A stretch of DNA of 64,000 nt from the NCBI RefSeq assembly GCF_004114375.1, contig NZ_CP034692.1, positions 1,488,001-1,552,000 on the forward strand. The letters are read 5' to 3'. Both the position numbers and the translations under genes were made by a program. Below the pieces are notes generated by a model. It made no database searches. It had not been told where the DNA came from and worked only from the letters and a program-made list of their open reading frames with translations. Shown piece after piece: positions 48,680-57,790 of this stretch (positions within the stretch are counted from its first letter, which is position 1; every line of letters starts with the position of its first letter). The DNA is from Halorubrum sp. BOL3-1. GTDB taxonomy: Archaea > Halobacteriota > Halobacteria > Halobacteriales > Haloferacaceae.

Positions 48680-49786
48680 ATGTGGAACCGGCGTCGCGCG
48701 ACCGTCATCGAGACGCTTCACGACGTCGCAACGACGATACAGACCGAGGAGACCGCGGAGGCCGTCTGCGAACGGACCGTGGCGGCGGCCGCGGACCTGC
48801 TCGATTTTAACCTGTGTACCGTCGTCGTCCGCGAGGGCGAGTGGCTCGTCCCGTACGCCACCTCCGCGGACGCGCCGCCCGACGGCAGCCGGAAGATGCG
48901 GATCGACGAGGGACTGGCCGGGAAGACCTACCGGACCGGGCGGTCGCACACGGTCGCGGAGGTGACCTCCGGAGACGAGACGCGTCCCGCCGACGCGTCG
49001 TACCGGTCCGGGATCAGCGTTCCGATCGGTGACCACGGCGTCTTTCAAGCGGTCGAGACGACGCCGGGAGCGTTCGACGACGGCGACGCCGAGCCGGCGG
49101 AGCTGCTCGTCACCCACGCCGCGACGGCGCTCGACCGACTCGAACGCGAAGCGGAGCTCCGGCGGCAGAACGAACGGCTCGACCGGTTCGCGTCGGCGGT
49201 GAGCCACGACCTCCGGAACCCGCTCTCGGTCGCGACGGGACGGTTACAGCTGGTCGCCGAGGAGTGTTCGAGTCCGCACGTCGAAGGGGTCGCGGACGCC
49301 CACGAGCGCATGGAGCGGCTCATCGACGACCTCCTGCTGTTCGCGCAGGCGGGCAGCGAATCGCTCACGTACACCGAGGTGGACCTGTCGCGGCTCGCTA
49401 CCGACTGCTGGGGGTCGCCGCCGACCGCCGGCGCCGCGCTCAGCGCCGACGCGGGGGTCGCGGTCCCCGCGGACCGCGACCGGCTGCGCCAGCTCGTCGA
49501 GAACGTGTTGAAAAACGCCGTCGACCACGGGGGATCCGACGTCTCCGTGACTGTGGGCGGTCTCGACGACGGATTTTACGTGGCCGACGACGGTCGGGGG
49601 ATTCCGCCCGAAGATCGAGACGACGTACTGACGGCGGGCTACACGTCCGCCGCCGACGGGACGGGGTTCGGGCTGTCGATCGCCTCGCAGGTCGTCGAGG
49701 CCCACGGCCGGGAGATATCGGTGTCCGAGAGCGCGTCCGGCGGCGCTCGCTTCGACGTGCGGGGCGTGGACGTCGTCGAGCCGTGA
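48680..49786 (+). CDS. GAF-domain sensor histidine kinase
   Basis: The 368-residue protein has a GAF domain (about 1-150; TIQTEETAEAVCERTVAAAA, AGKTYRTGRSHTV, GISVPIGDHGVFQ). HisKA has the H-box FASAVSHDLRNPLSVATG, and HATPase has ENVLKNAVDHGG (N-box), VADDGRGIPPED (G1) and GTGFGLSIASQVVEAHG (G2). No membrane segment is seen, so it senses a cytoplasmic signal. No response regulator is adjacent. Confidence 0.92.
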   Translation: MWNRRRATVIETLHDVATTIQTEETAEAVCERTVAAAADLLDFNLCTVVVREGEWLVPYATSADAPPDGSRKMRIDEGLAGKTYRTGRSHTVAEVTSGDETRPADASYRSGISVPIGDHGVFQAVETTPGAFDDGDAEPAELLVTHAATALDRLEREAELRRQNERLDRFASAVSHDLRNPLSVATGRLQLVAEECSSPHVEGVADAHERMERLIDDLLLFAQAGSESLTYTEVDLSRLATDCWGSPPTAGAALSADAGVAVPADRDRLRQLVENVLKNAVDHGGSDVSVTVGGLDDGFYVADDGRGIPPEDRDDVLTAGYTSAADGTGFGLSIASQVVEAHGREISVSESASGGARFDVRGVDVVEP

Positions 49787-49927
49787 GGCACCCTCCGGAG
49801 CAGTTATTCCGATTCGGTCCCTCCGATCGGTATCACCGTCCTCCGACTCCTGCGACTGACGACTCCAGCCGACTTCGCGGCCTGGTACGCCGCCGGCCGC
49901 GCGTACACGACCGAGGTCGCGGAGGGG

Positions 49928-50557
49928 ATGGGGTTTTCCGGGGTCGACACGCTCGATTCCGACGGAGTCGTCCGTCGCCTCCGAACGGCGCCCGACGAGC
50001 TGACCCCGGCCGAGGCGCGCTCGGTCGCGGCGACACTACTCGCCGACGGCGCGTTCTCGGAGCCGTACTGCGAGTGGCTGCCGACCTGGTACGAGCTGGC
50101 GCTGATCGCGCCGGTCCGGTACGCCGACCGACGGCTGCGACGGGTCGCCGCCGCGGTCACCGAGGGGGCGTCCGTCACCGCGACCGCGCCGCGGTTCTCG
50201 CGACCGACCGACGTTCGCATCGACGGCGCGCCGGCGCTGTCGCGGGTCTCCGGCTTCCGCGAGCGGTTCCTCCTCGCCGACTCGCTGCTCCACCTGGAGT
50301 GGTTCGACCACGTCGCCGCCGCCGACGGGATCGAGGTGTCCACCGACCTCGTCGCTCGGACTCGCGAGGAGTCGCTGTCGTACTACGGCGGCGACCGCGA
50401 CCGGTTCTCGCCCGACGTACGGCGGTTCCAGCGCCACCTGTTCGCGGACGACCGCTGGGTCCGGCGGGTCGACGAGGCGTACAGTCTTGACAGCCGGCTG
50501 TTCGGGCTGTGGGAGCGGCTGCTGCGAGACGAGCGGCGGCGGCTCGCGGCCGACTGA
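49928..50557 (+). CDS. Haloarchaeal protein of unknown function; true start uncertain
   Basis: 209 residues from the ATG, mostly helical: ELTPAEARSVAATLLADGAF, YCEWLPTWYELALIAPVRYA, RVSGFRERFLLADSLLHLEW, RRFQRHLFADDRWVRRVDEA. No cofactor motif recognised. The frame is open and coding-like for about 26 codons upstream (LRLLRLTTPADFAAWYAAGR, AYTTEVAEG precede the ATG), but no ATG or GTG is found before the stop at 49784-49786. The start may have been lost or lie at an unusual codon. Confidence 0.72.
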   Translation: MGFSGVDTLDSDGVVRRLRTAPDELTPAEARSVAATLLADGAFSEPYCEWLPTWYELALIAPVRYADRRLRRVAAAVTEGASVTATAPRFSRPTDVRIDGAPALSRVSGFRERFLLADSLLHLEWFDHVAAADGIEVSTDLVARTREESLSYYGGDRDRFSPDVRRFQRHLFADDRWVRRVDEAYSLDSRLFGLWERLLRDERRRLAAD

Positions 50558-50609
50558 GGTCCGGTTCGCCACCGACTAAAGCCCGGTTCGGCGTCGTGAG
50601 TCGAACAGA

Positions 50610-50628
50610 TGTTACAGGTACTGTAACA
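50610..50628. promoter_or_regulatory. Inverted repeat between convergent genes
   Basis: TGTTACAG-gta-CTGTAACA is perfect and followed by a further GTTAC. It lies between the 3' ends of the 49928 gene and protease 1. It could be a regulator site or a bidirectional 3'-end signal. No start codon with a promoter was found for anything else in 50558-50856, about 300 bases that otherwise look empty. Confidence 0.35.
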
Positions 50629-50856
50629 AGTTACGGGTGATGATCGCGAAACGGGGGGTAAGTATAGGCTGACCGGTCTACTACGGAGTGGTACGAACCG
50701 CAGTTCGGTTCGCTGTCCCCGACGTTTCGGCCCTCGCTTCGTTCGCACCTGCCACGGATCCGTCCCGGTTTCTCTTCCGCTCGCGTTCGCCGGATCGATA
50801 GCCGACGGTCAGCGAACGCGTCAATAAAAAAGTCCGCGTCGGAACGCGAGCGCCCG

Positions 50857-53800
50857 TCAGACGGCGGGAGCCGCGACCGGCGCGACGCTGGCCTGTTCGT
50901 CCGTCTCCTCGTCTTCTTCCGCGGCGGAGCCGCCGTCGGCCGACGCCGCCATGCTCGCGGCCTCCTCGACGGAGTTCGCGAACAGGGTGAGGCCGGCGTC
51001 GGTGAAGTCGGCCGGGTCGTCGTGGAAGAAGTCCATCGCGATCGCCGTGTTCAGGACCTCGTTACGGTCCTCGTCGATCGCGACGCCGGGACCCTCGAAC
51101 TCGCCCTCGTCGCTCGGGCTGAAGTCCGAGTGGCCGAGCACCTGACCGTCGTAGTCGTTGAACCACGAGCCCCAGGTGATCCCGGAGTCGACGACCGCGA
51201 CCGACTCGCCCTCGCTGCCGACGCCGTCGAAGATCGGGTGGTCCGACTCGATGTCGACCTCGACGGGCTGGTCGTCGGCGTCGAGCGAGACGGAGTCGCG
51301 CTCGGCCGGATCGTCGCGGACGTTGTTCAGCCGGTAGATGCCGTCGGCGTACGCCTCGGCGGAGGCACCCTGATCGGAGTCCAGGTAGACGACCGCCTGG
51401 TCGTCACCGAGCGCGTCCGCGAAGTCGGACGCCAGCGAGTCGCTGCCGAAGCGCTGAACGACGAACACGTCGTAGCCGCCCATCTCGTCGAGCAGCTCGT
51501 CCGCGGTCAGCGTGTCGACGTTGGTGTAGGTGCCGTCGTCGAGTTCCTCGGAGAGCGCGCTCGCGATGGCGCCCTCGTGGTAGTCGTTCTCGTCGACGAC
51601 CGCGACCGAGACGTCCTCGGGTTCGCTCGGTCCCTCACCCGGACCCTCGCCCGGCGGCTGCGGGGCGCTCGGGGTCTCCGGGTCGAGCATCGCTTCGTAG
51701 TCGTCGAGGGCCGGGTCCTGCTCCATCTCGGAGAAGAGGGTGTAGCCGTCACCCTCCGCGCCGATGCCGACCCAGTATCCGCCGAACGGGTTGACCGCTG
51801 AACTCATGTCGACGTCGCCCTCGCCGATGTGACCGTCGGCGTGGGAGTCGGCGACCATCCACGTGCTCGGCGTGTAGTAGTCGCCGTCGCCCTTGTTCGT
51901 GCCGTCGGTCCAGAACGCGTGCTCCTCGTCGTGGTACGCCGACGGGCTCACCAGGTTCCACCCGTTGTGGAGGTCGACCTGACCCGGGCTGGCGGGCCCG
52001 TCTCCGGACTGGAATTCGAACGTGGCGTAGGTGTCCTCCTCTGCGACGACGAGGACGGCCGAGAGCGCGCTGAGGCTGTCGTTCGCCGTCAGCATCTGCC
52101 AGTCACCGATCTCGGCGTCGTAGCCGTAGATGGCGCCCTCGAACCCGTCGTCGAACGCGTCACCGACCGTCTGGTCGGTGGCAGCCGGGACGCCGACGGT
52201 GTAGGTCTCGTTGGCCTCCATCGTCAGGTCCACGGCGATCTGCGTCGTGTTCGTGTCGACCTCGCCGAGGTCCGCGGTGAGGAACGGCGAGTAGCGCACG
52301 TCGCCATCGACGCCGTTGTTGGCCTGCGGGCCGTCCGCACCGAACCAGTTGAGCGGCGCCTCGAAGGCCCCGCTCTCCGCGACCATCGCCGTCTCGGTGG
52401 CGACGAGGTCGTTGAAGTGGAAGGTGAGGTCGCTGCCCGCGTCGGACGCCAGCACGCCGGTCGTGGCGTTGACGTCGTTGTTCGCGAACTCGCCGCTCGT
52501 TGCGCTGCCGGAGAACGCGAAGCCGGTAGTGGCGTTCGTGATCTCGTTGTGCGCGGCGTTGGCGACGGCGGCGCCGCCCTCCGCGGCGATGCCGTGCTCG
52601 CTGTCGCTGACGGAGGCGTCGGTCAGGTTACTGACCGAGCCGCCGTCGACGCGGACGCCGGTGCCGGCGTCGGTCACCGTCGCGTCGGTGATGTCGACGC
52701 CGATCGAACTCATCGACGCGACGCCGGTCTCGCCGGCACCGTCGACTTCGGCCCCGGTGACGTCGACGTCGGTCGCGCCGTCGAGCATCACGCCGTACGA
52801 GACGTTCGTCGCGGTGGACGCGTCGACTGCGACATCCGCGCTGTCGGCGATCCGAACGCCGGTGCCGGCGTCGGTCGCCTCGGCGTTCGAGACGGAGACG
52901 GCGTCGCTACCGGCGACGTGGACGCCGTTCGCGGCGGCGCCCGTGGCGCTGGCGTTCGTCACCGTCACGTCGCTGCTCTCGACGACCTGCACCGCGTCGG
53001 AGGCGCCGGTGACCGAGACGTCAGCGATGTCGACATCGCTCGCGGCGGAGACGCCGACGCTCGCGAGGCCCTCGGGCGTTTCGAGGTCGAAGCCCTCGAA
53101 GTGGGTCCCGCTGGCCTGGATGTCGACGTGGGCGTGGCCGTCGGCGGCGCCCGAGTCGGGCGCGACGATCGTGACGTTCTCGCCGGTGATCGTGAGGTTC
53201 GCGGTGTCCTCGATCGAGACCGTCTCGGCGTAGGTGCCGTCGGTGACCTCGATCTCGGCCCCGTCGGGCGCGAGGTTCACGGCCTCCTGGATGGTCTCGA
53301 CGTCCTCGCTGTCGCCGACCGTCAGCGGCGCGTCGTACACCGCGGTCGGGCCGGTGGTGATCGCCACTTCGTGGGAGTCCTCGGGGGCGATGTCCTCGCC
53401 GTCACCCACCGCGTCCGGGTTGTTGGCGAAGGTGAACGTCGCCTCGAGGACCACCGATCCCACGGTGTCCTCCTCGGACTCGACTTCGACCATGTAGTCG
53501 TCGTCGGTCAGCGGGGGCGAGTAGGCGCGCCACTCGTCCCACGCGTTGACCGTTCCGCCGACGTAGAGGTCGAGCTCGGACTGGTTCGCGGTGCTGTCCT
53601 CGTGGAGCGACACCTTCACTTTCTCCAGCTCCTGGACGGCGTACTCGGAGCCGAAGGTGTCACCGGGCGCGTCCTGTGCGGGCTGGCCCTCGTTCAGGAC
53701 GACCGGCGGCGTGGTCGCGGCCCACTCGGCCGCGTTCGCGAGCACGGCGTCGGCGTCGTCGCTGTAGTCGCCGGGCTCGACGAAGGTGGTCGATCCGAAC

Positions 53801-56556
53801 GTCGACAGGAGCACCTCGCGCTCCTGCTGGTGCGTCGCGGCGGCGGGACCGTCAGTCACGCCGCCGGCCTGGACGTAGCCGACCGTCTGGAAGTCGGTGT
53901 CCTCGAACCAGGCGTGGTCCGCGAACCCGGCGGAGTGGATGCCGAAGCTGTCGCCGACCTCGCCGACGCCCTCGAAGATCGGGCTGTCGGCGACGATCTC
54001 CATCTCGGGGTTCGGCGAGGCGAAGCTGTCGAACGTCTCGGCCGGGTCGCCGAGCGCGCTCGACCGGGCGGGGACGCCGGTGCTCCCGCTGCCCCACTGG
54101 TCGAGCCACACGACGCCCGTCGAGGCGCCCGCGGTGTTGTTCTTCAGGTCCTCGACGTGCGTCTCGTCGACGTCCTGGACGACGTAGGCCTCGTACTCGT
54201 CGTTCGCCGAGGCGTCGACGGCCTCGCTGCCGGTGAGCAGCGAGATCTCGTACGACGCCGGCAGCTGGTCCGTGAGCCGGTCGACGACGGCGTCGCCGAA
54301 GGTACCGTCGTCGACGACGGCGATCGGCGTGAACTCGGCGAACACGGTCGTCGGCCCGGTCGTCACGGAGACCGTGTCGCCCGCGCCGGAGAACGTGTGG
54401 TCAAGGGCGAGGTCGCCATCGGTGTTCTGTTCGGTGGTGACGGTGACGTTGGCGAGGCCCGTGTAGTCGCCCACGGAGACGTCCTCGCCCTCCTCGATCT
54501 CCGCACCGTTGAGTTCGACGGTGAGGTCGCCCTCGTAGGTGCCGTTGCGCTCGACCGAGTAGGTCTCGAGGTTGGCGACGTTCACCCGGACCTCGAACTG
54601 CTGACCGCCCTCGATCGCCTCGGGCTGGCCCGCGACGGGCTCGACGCCGAGCGCGTCGGCCAGCGTGATGTTCTGCTCGACGAACGTCTCGTTGTCCGGG
54701 ATCGAGACGCTCTCGCTGGTCTCCTCGTAGCCGAAGCCGCTCGCGGTCACCGTGTAGTTGCCGGGCGGCGAGAGCACGGTGTACTCGCCGTCAGCGCCGG
54801 TCTCGGCCGAGAAGCCGGTCTCCTCGACCTCGACGCTAGCGCCCTCGACGGCGTCTCCGCCGGAGTCAGTCACCGTACCGGTGACGCCGCTGTCGAGTGC
54901 GACCTGGTCGGCCGCCGCCTTGACGTCGATGATCCCGTACCCGTAGCGGATGTCGGGGACGCCCTCGGGCTCGTCGGCGTCGTCCGGCTTCCAAGCGGTG
55001 TCCTCGAACGTCTCCATCGCCGTCTCGCGGTCGACGCTACCGCCGGCCGCGGACAGCATCAGCGCGAACGCCCCCGTCTTGTGGGGCGCGGACATCGACG
55101 TACCGGAGATGGTCTCGTAGTCGCCGTCGTTCCACGAACTCAGCACGTCCACGCCGGGCGCGGCCGCGTTCGGCACGACGTACTCGTCGGGCCAGTCGTC
55201 GGGGGCGTCGTCGCCCCACGCGGAGTCGGTGTCGACCGTCTCCCCGCCGGAGAAGCCCGCGACATCGGCGTCCTCGTTGACCGCGCCGCTCGCGAAGTTC
55301 GGGTAGACGTTACCGGGCGATCCGGTGGTTCCCTCGCCGCCGTTACCGGCCGACGCGACGAGGATGACGCCCGCGTCGCGCGCGTTCTCGGACGGCTCGA
55401 TCATCTCGGTGAAGTAGCCGCCCGCACCGAGGCTCATCGAGATGATGTCGACCTCGGCGGTGTCGACGGCCCACTCCATACCAGCGGCAACACGTGCGAA
55501 GGTACCGCCCCCGTCGTCGCCCAGTACCTTCCCGTGGTACAGTTCGGCCTCGGGTGCGACCCCGAAGGCGGGGGTACCGTTGCCGTCCGGATCGTCGGAA
55601 CCGACGACGGTACCGGAGGTATGGGTCCCGTGTCCGTCGCCGTCGTTCGGCTCGCTTTCGATCGGATTACCGCTGCCGTCCCACGACTGCCACTGCTCGT
55701 CACTGAGCTCCGGCAGGTCGGGATGGTCGTCGTTGACTCCGGTGTCGAGCACGGCGACCTCGACGCCGTCACCCTGGGTGTTGTACGCGTCCCAGACCTC
55801 GGTCGCGTTGATCATGTCGAGGCCGTACGTCGTGTCGTAGTCCTCCGCCTGCATCGACGACGGGGCGATCGGCTCGGCGTCGACCGACGCGTCGTCGGAC
55901 GTCGAGTCCGTCTCGGCGGACTCCTCACTCGTCTCGTTCGCGGCGGTCGCGCCGTCGCTCGACGAGTCGTCACCGCTCGCCGAGTCGTCGCCGTCCGCCT
56001 GCTGTGGCACTGTGACCTCGAAGTTCACGTGCATGCGTTCGACGCCCTCGGCGGACGCGATCTCCTCAGGCGAGATCCGGTCGGGGTTCACCTCGAGGAG
56101 CACGGCGTTCGTGATCCAGAACTGCCGCTCAAGCTCGACGTGTTCCGACGTCTGCGCGAAGCGGACGACGTTCTGCTGAGACTCGGCGGCGTGGTCTTTC
56201 AGCGCGTCGACCGTCGCCTCCTGCCCCTGAACGTCGCTCGTATCCGCGGGAGAGAGCCTGACGACGACGTCTACGGTGTCCCCGTCGGACTCCGCGTCGC
56301 CCTCGAAATTCCGTTCGAGCGCGTCGTCGATCTCGACGTCGTCCGCGTCCTGCTGTGCGAACTCGCCGTCGCTCGTCTGTTCGTACGATACCTCGTCGGA
56401 GAACGCCGGCGCGTCGCCGGCTCCCTCTATCGTGGGTGCGGCGTCGCCCGCGTCCGCGGCAACGGAGGCCCCTGCGACGGGGGCCATCATGGAGACGACC
56501 ATGAATACCGCGAACAGCGCGGCGAGCGCCTTCGTGTAGTTGGTGGTGCGTATCAT
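50857..56556 (-). CDS. Giant secreted subtilisin-like protease with beta-helix (protease 1)
   Basis: The 1,899-residue protein has a Sec signal peptide 1-30 (ALFAVFMVVSMMAPVAGA) and a propeptide to about 190. S8 domain: Asp271 (AVLDTGVN), His309 (GHGTHTSG), Asn405 (SAGNGG), Ser487 (GTSMSAP). A carboxypeptidase-regulatory-like beta domain (about 550-640; GTVTDSGGDAVEGASVEVEE) follows. An unassigned domain of about 200 residues appears twice (about 745-950 and 1650-1870). Between them are a right-handed parallel beta-helix (about 1080-1430; repeated ADVAVDAST-type rungs) and a Pro/Gly linker (PGEGPGEGPSEPE). No PGF-CTERM tail or dockerin. It should be free or surface-adherent outside the cell. 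The ATG at 56556 gives the signal peptide. Confidence 0.9.
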   Translation of the reverse strand: MIRTTNYTKALAALFAVFMVVSMMAPVAGASVAADAGDAAPTIEGAGDAPAFSDEVSYEQTSDGEFAQQDADDVEIDDALERNFEGDAESDGDTVDVVVRLSPADTSDVQGQEATVDALKDHAAESQQNVVRFAQTSEHVELERQFWITNAVLLEVNPDRISPEEIASAEGVERMHVNFEVTVPQQADGDDSASGDDSSSDGATAANETSEESAETDSTSDDASVDAEPIAPSSMQAEDYDTTYGLDMINATEVWDAYNTQGDGVEVAVLDTGVNDDHPDLPELSDEQWQSWDGSGNPIESEPNDGDGHGTHTSGTVVGSDDPDGNGTPAFGVAPEAELYHGKVLGDDGGGTFARVAAGMEWAVDTAEVDIISMSLGAGGYFTEMIEPSENARDAGVILVASAGNGGEGTTGSPGNVYPNFASGAVNEDADVAGFSGGETVDTDSAWGDDAPDDWPDEYVVPNAAAPGVDVLSSWNDGDYETISGTSMSAPHKTGAFALMLSAAGGSVDRETAMETFEDTAWKPDDADEPEGVPDIRYGYGIIDVKAAADQVALDSGVTGTVTDSGGDAVEGASVEVEETGFSAETGADGEYTVLSPPGNYTVTASGFGYEETSESVSIPDNETFVEQNITLADALGVEPVAGQPEAIEGGQQFEVRVNVANLETYSVERNGTYEGDLTVELNGAEIEEGEDVSVGDYTGLANVTVTTEQNTDGDLALDHTFSGAGDTVSVTTGPTTVFAEFTPIAVVDDGTFGDAVVDRLTDQLPASYEISLLTGSEAVDASANDEYEAYVVQDVDETHVEDLKNNTAGASTGVVWLDQWGSGSTGVPARSSALGDPAETFDSFASPNPEMEIVADSPIFEGVGEVGDSFGIHSAGFADHAWFEDTDFQTVGYVQAGGVTDGPAAATHQQEREVLLSTFGSTTFVEPGDYSDDADAVLANAAEWAATTPPVVLNEGQPAQDAPGDTFGSEYAVQELEKVKVSLHEDSTANQSELDLYVGGTVNAWDEWRAYSPPLTDDDYMVEVESEEDTVGSVVLEATFTFANNPDAVGDGEDIAPEDSHEVAITTGPTAVYDAPLTVGDSEDVETIQEAVNLAPDGAEIEVTDGTYAETVSIEDTANLTITGENVTIVAPDSGAADGHAHVDIQASGTHFEGFDLETPEGLASVGVSAASDVDIADVSVTGASDAVQVVESSDVTVTNASATGAAANGVHVAGSDAVSVSNAEATDAGTGVRIADSADVAVDASTATNVSYGVMLDGATDVDVTGAEVDGAGETGVASMSSIGVDITDATVTDAGTGVRVDGGSVSNLTDASVSDSEHGIAAEGGAAVANAAHNEITNATTGFAFSGSATSGEFANNDVNATTGVLASDAGSDLTFHFNDLVATETAMVAESGAFEAPLNWFGADGPQANNGVDGDVRYSPFLTADLGEVDTNTTQIAVDLTMEANETYTVGVPAATDQTVGDAFDDGFEGAIYGYDAEIGDWQMLTANDSLSALSAVLVVAEEDTYATFEFQSGDGPASPGQVDLHNGWNLVSPSAYHDEEHAFWTDGTNKGDGDYYTPSTWMVADSHADGHIGEGDVDMSSAVNPFGGYWVGIGAEGDGYTLFSEMEQDPALDDYEAMLDPETPSAPQPPGEGPGEGPSEPEDVSVAVVDENDYHEGAIASALSEELDDGTYTNVDTLTADELLDEMGGYDVFVVQRFGSDSLASDFADALGDDQAVVYLDSDQGASAEAYADGIYRLNNVRDDPAERDSVSLDADDQPVEVDIESDHPIFDGVGSEGESVAVVDSGITWGSWFNDYDGQVLGHSDFSPSDEGEFEGPGVAIDEDRNEVLNTAIAMDFFHDDPADFTDAGLTLFANSVEEAASMAASADGGSAAEEDEETDEQASVAPVAAPAV

Positions 56557-56576
56557 GTCTTCGTCGCGTCGTGACA

Positions 56577-56592
56577 CCTCCCGTGCGGGAGG
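56577..56592 (-). promoter_or_regulatory. 5'-leader hairpin of protease 1 holding GGAGG
   Basis: On the minus strand CCTCCCG-CA-CGGGAGG forms a 7-bp stem. Its 3' arm contains GGAGG, about 20 bases before the ATG. The second protease has a similar hairpin. Confidence 0.5.
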
Positions 56593-56620
56593 ATACCGAG
56601 GAGACGGCACCGTTCACCCG

Positions 56621-56630
56621 TAGTTATTAA
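56621..56630 (-). promoter_or_regulatory. TATA-like box of protease 1
   Basis: TTAATAACTA on the minus strand would start a message near 56601, giving a leader of about 45 bases that includes the hairpin. Confidence 0.4.
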
Positions 56631-56706
56631 CGCAATGTGGGAACGCAACCCGCGGTTGCGTCGTCGAAATCGGCGGTGTCGACGGCGGGGATTACGCCCC
56701 TCGACC

Positions 56707-56893
56707 CCGTAATGACCCGTGACGACCCGGACGTATCACGTGTCGAACGCGACGAGAGAGGGAGTTCCGGGCGTAAACGCTCGTTACGGCGCGGGTGATC
56801 GACCGGCTTCCGGAACCGTAATGAGGAGATCCGCACATCAGACCCCGAACTCGGTTACTCATCGACGGGCGAGACATCGAACGGACGGTAACG
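56707..56893. promoter_or_regulatory. Cluster of CCGTAA/TTACGG-like sites
   Basis: CCGTAATGA occurs at 56707 and 56816, TTACGG at 56784 and CGGTAACG at 56886, all in the 446-base gap between protease 1 and the DUF7344-type gene. Such clustering suggests a regulator binding upstream of both divergent genes. Otherwise this gap holds only promoters and the leader hairpin. Confidence 0.3.
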
Positions 56894-57002
56894 CGATATT
56901 ATAGCCGTGTCCCGCACAGCGAGCGTCGGTCACGACGAGGGACCGAACAACATGGCAGCGAGCCAAGAAGTTATGTACATAGAATATAATTGAAACGTAT
57001 CG

Positions 57003-57776
57003 ATGCGCCTCCGAAATCTGGATCCGAGGGACACGACCGGCAACGATCGGAACGGGACGGGCGCACGCGACCGCGACGGTCGGACGGGACGGGACGAGGG
57101 GGAGCCGGCCGCCAACGGTTCGGGAGAGACGACGGCCGCCCGGTCCGCGAGCGCGACCGACGACGCCGCGATCGACGCCCCTCTAGCGACCGATTCCGCG
57201 CCCGACGCCCCCCGGACTGACGGCGGCGGCCGGTCCGCCGCGGACGTGGCCGCCGACGACCTGCTCGAACTGCTGAGCAACCGACGACACCGGTACCTCT
57301 GGCGCGCCCTGCGGCGCGAGGGAAGGGACATGGAGCTGTCCGAAGCCTCCCGCCGGATCGCGGCGTGGGAGAACGGCGTCGACGTCGAGAGCGTCGAGTA
57401 CGACCAGCGGAAGAGCGTGTACAACTCGCTTCACCAGTTCCACTGTCCGAAGATGGCCGACGCGGGATTAGTCGAGTTCGACAAGCGCAGTTCGACGGTC
57501 CGGCTCGCGACGGAGCTGCCGCCGCAGCTGACGGTGACGGTGGAGCCGGACACCGAGGACGTCCGCAACACGGCGTGCGGGGCGCTCGCGCTCGCTGGCG
57601 GCGCCGTCCTCGGCGCGTGGGCGCTCCGACTACCCGTCTTCGGGACGCTGTCGCTGGCCGCGGTCGGTCTCTCCCTCGGCATCGGCGCGAGCGCGGCCCT
57701 GCTCGTCTACTCGCTTTTCGTCCGGACCGAGTACGGCCTGTCGCTCGCGGACGCGCTCAGCCGCGTCGACGGCTGA
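57003..57776 (+). CDS. DUF7344-type winged-helix membrane protein, paralogue 2
   Basis: A 257-residue protein closely related to the 47861 gene. The wHTH has DLLELLSNRRHRYLWRALRR, SRRIAAWENGVDVESVEYDQ and RKSVYNSLHQFHCPKMADAG, followed by the two membrane helices (GALALAGGAVLGAWALRLPV and a second to VYSLFV). It is divergent from protease 1 and convergent with the cohesin gene, so it is well placed to regulate the extracellular genes. TTATGTACAT about 26 bases before the ATG suggests a leaderless start. A longer acidic N-terminus (1-80) is low-complexity. Confidence 0.82.
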   Translation: MRLRNLDPRDTTGNDRNGTGARDRDGRTGRDEGEPAANGSGETTAARSASATDDAAIDAPLATDSAPDAPRTDGGGRSAADVAADDLLELLSNRRHRYLWRALRREGRDMELSEASRRIAAWENGVDVESVEYDQRKSVYNSLHQFHCPKMADAGLVEFDKRSSTVRLATELPPQLTVTVEPDTEDVRNTACGALALAGGAVLGAWALRLPVFGTLSLAAVGLSLGIGASAALLVYSLFVRTEYGLSLADALSRVDG

Positions 57777-57790
57777 GCAGGAGAGCGTGC

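Noticed and set aside
50857-51000. PGF-CTERM anchor on protease 1
   Set aside because: The C-terminus is acidic and then Ala/Pro/Val-rich without a PGF motif, hydrophobic helix or Arg cluster.
51829-56574. Very long open frame on the + strand opposite protease 1
   Set aside because: It is the antisense shadow of a GC-rich gene. The protein is arginine/valine-rich with no recognisable domain, while the minus strand has a signal peptide, a full catalytic triad and ordered domains.
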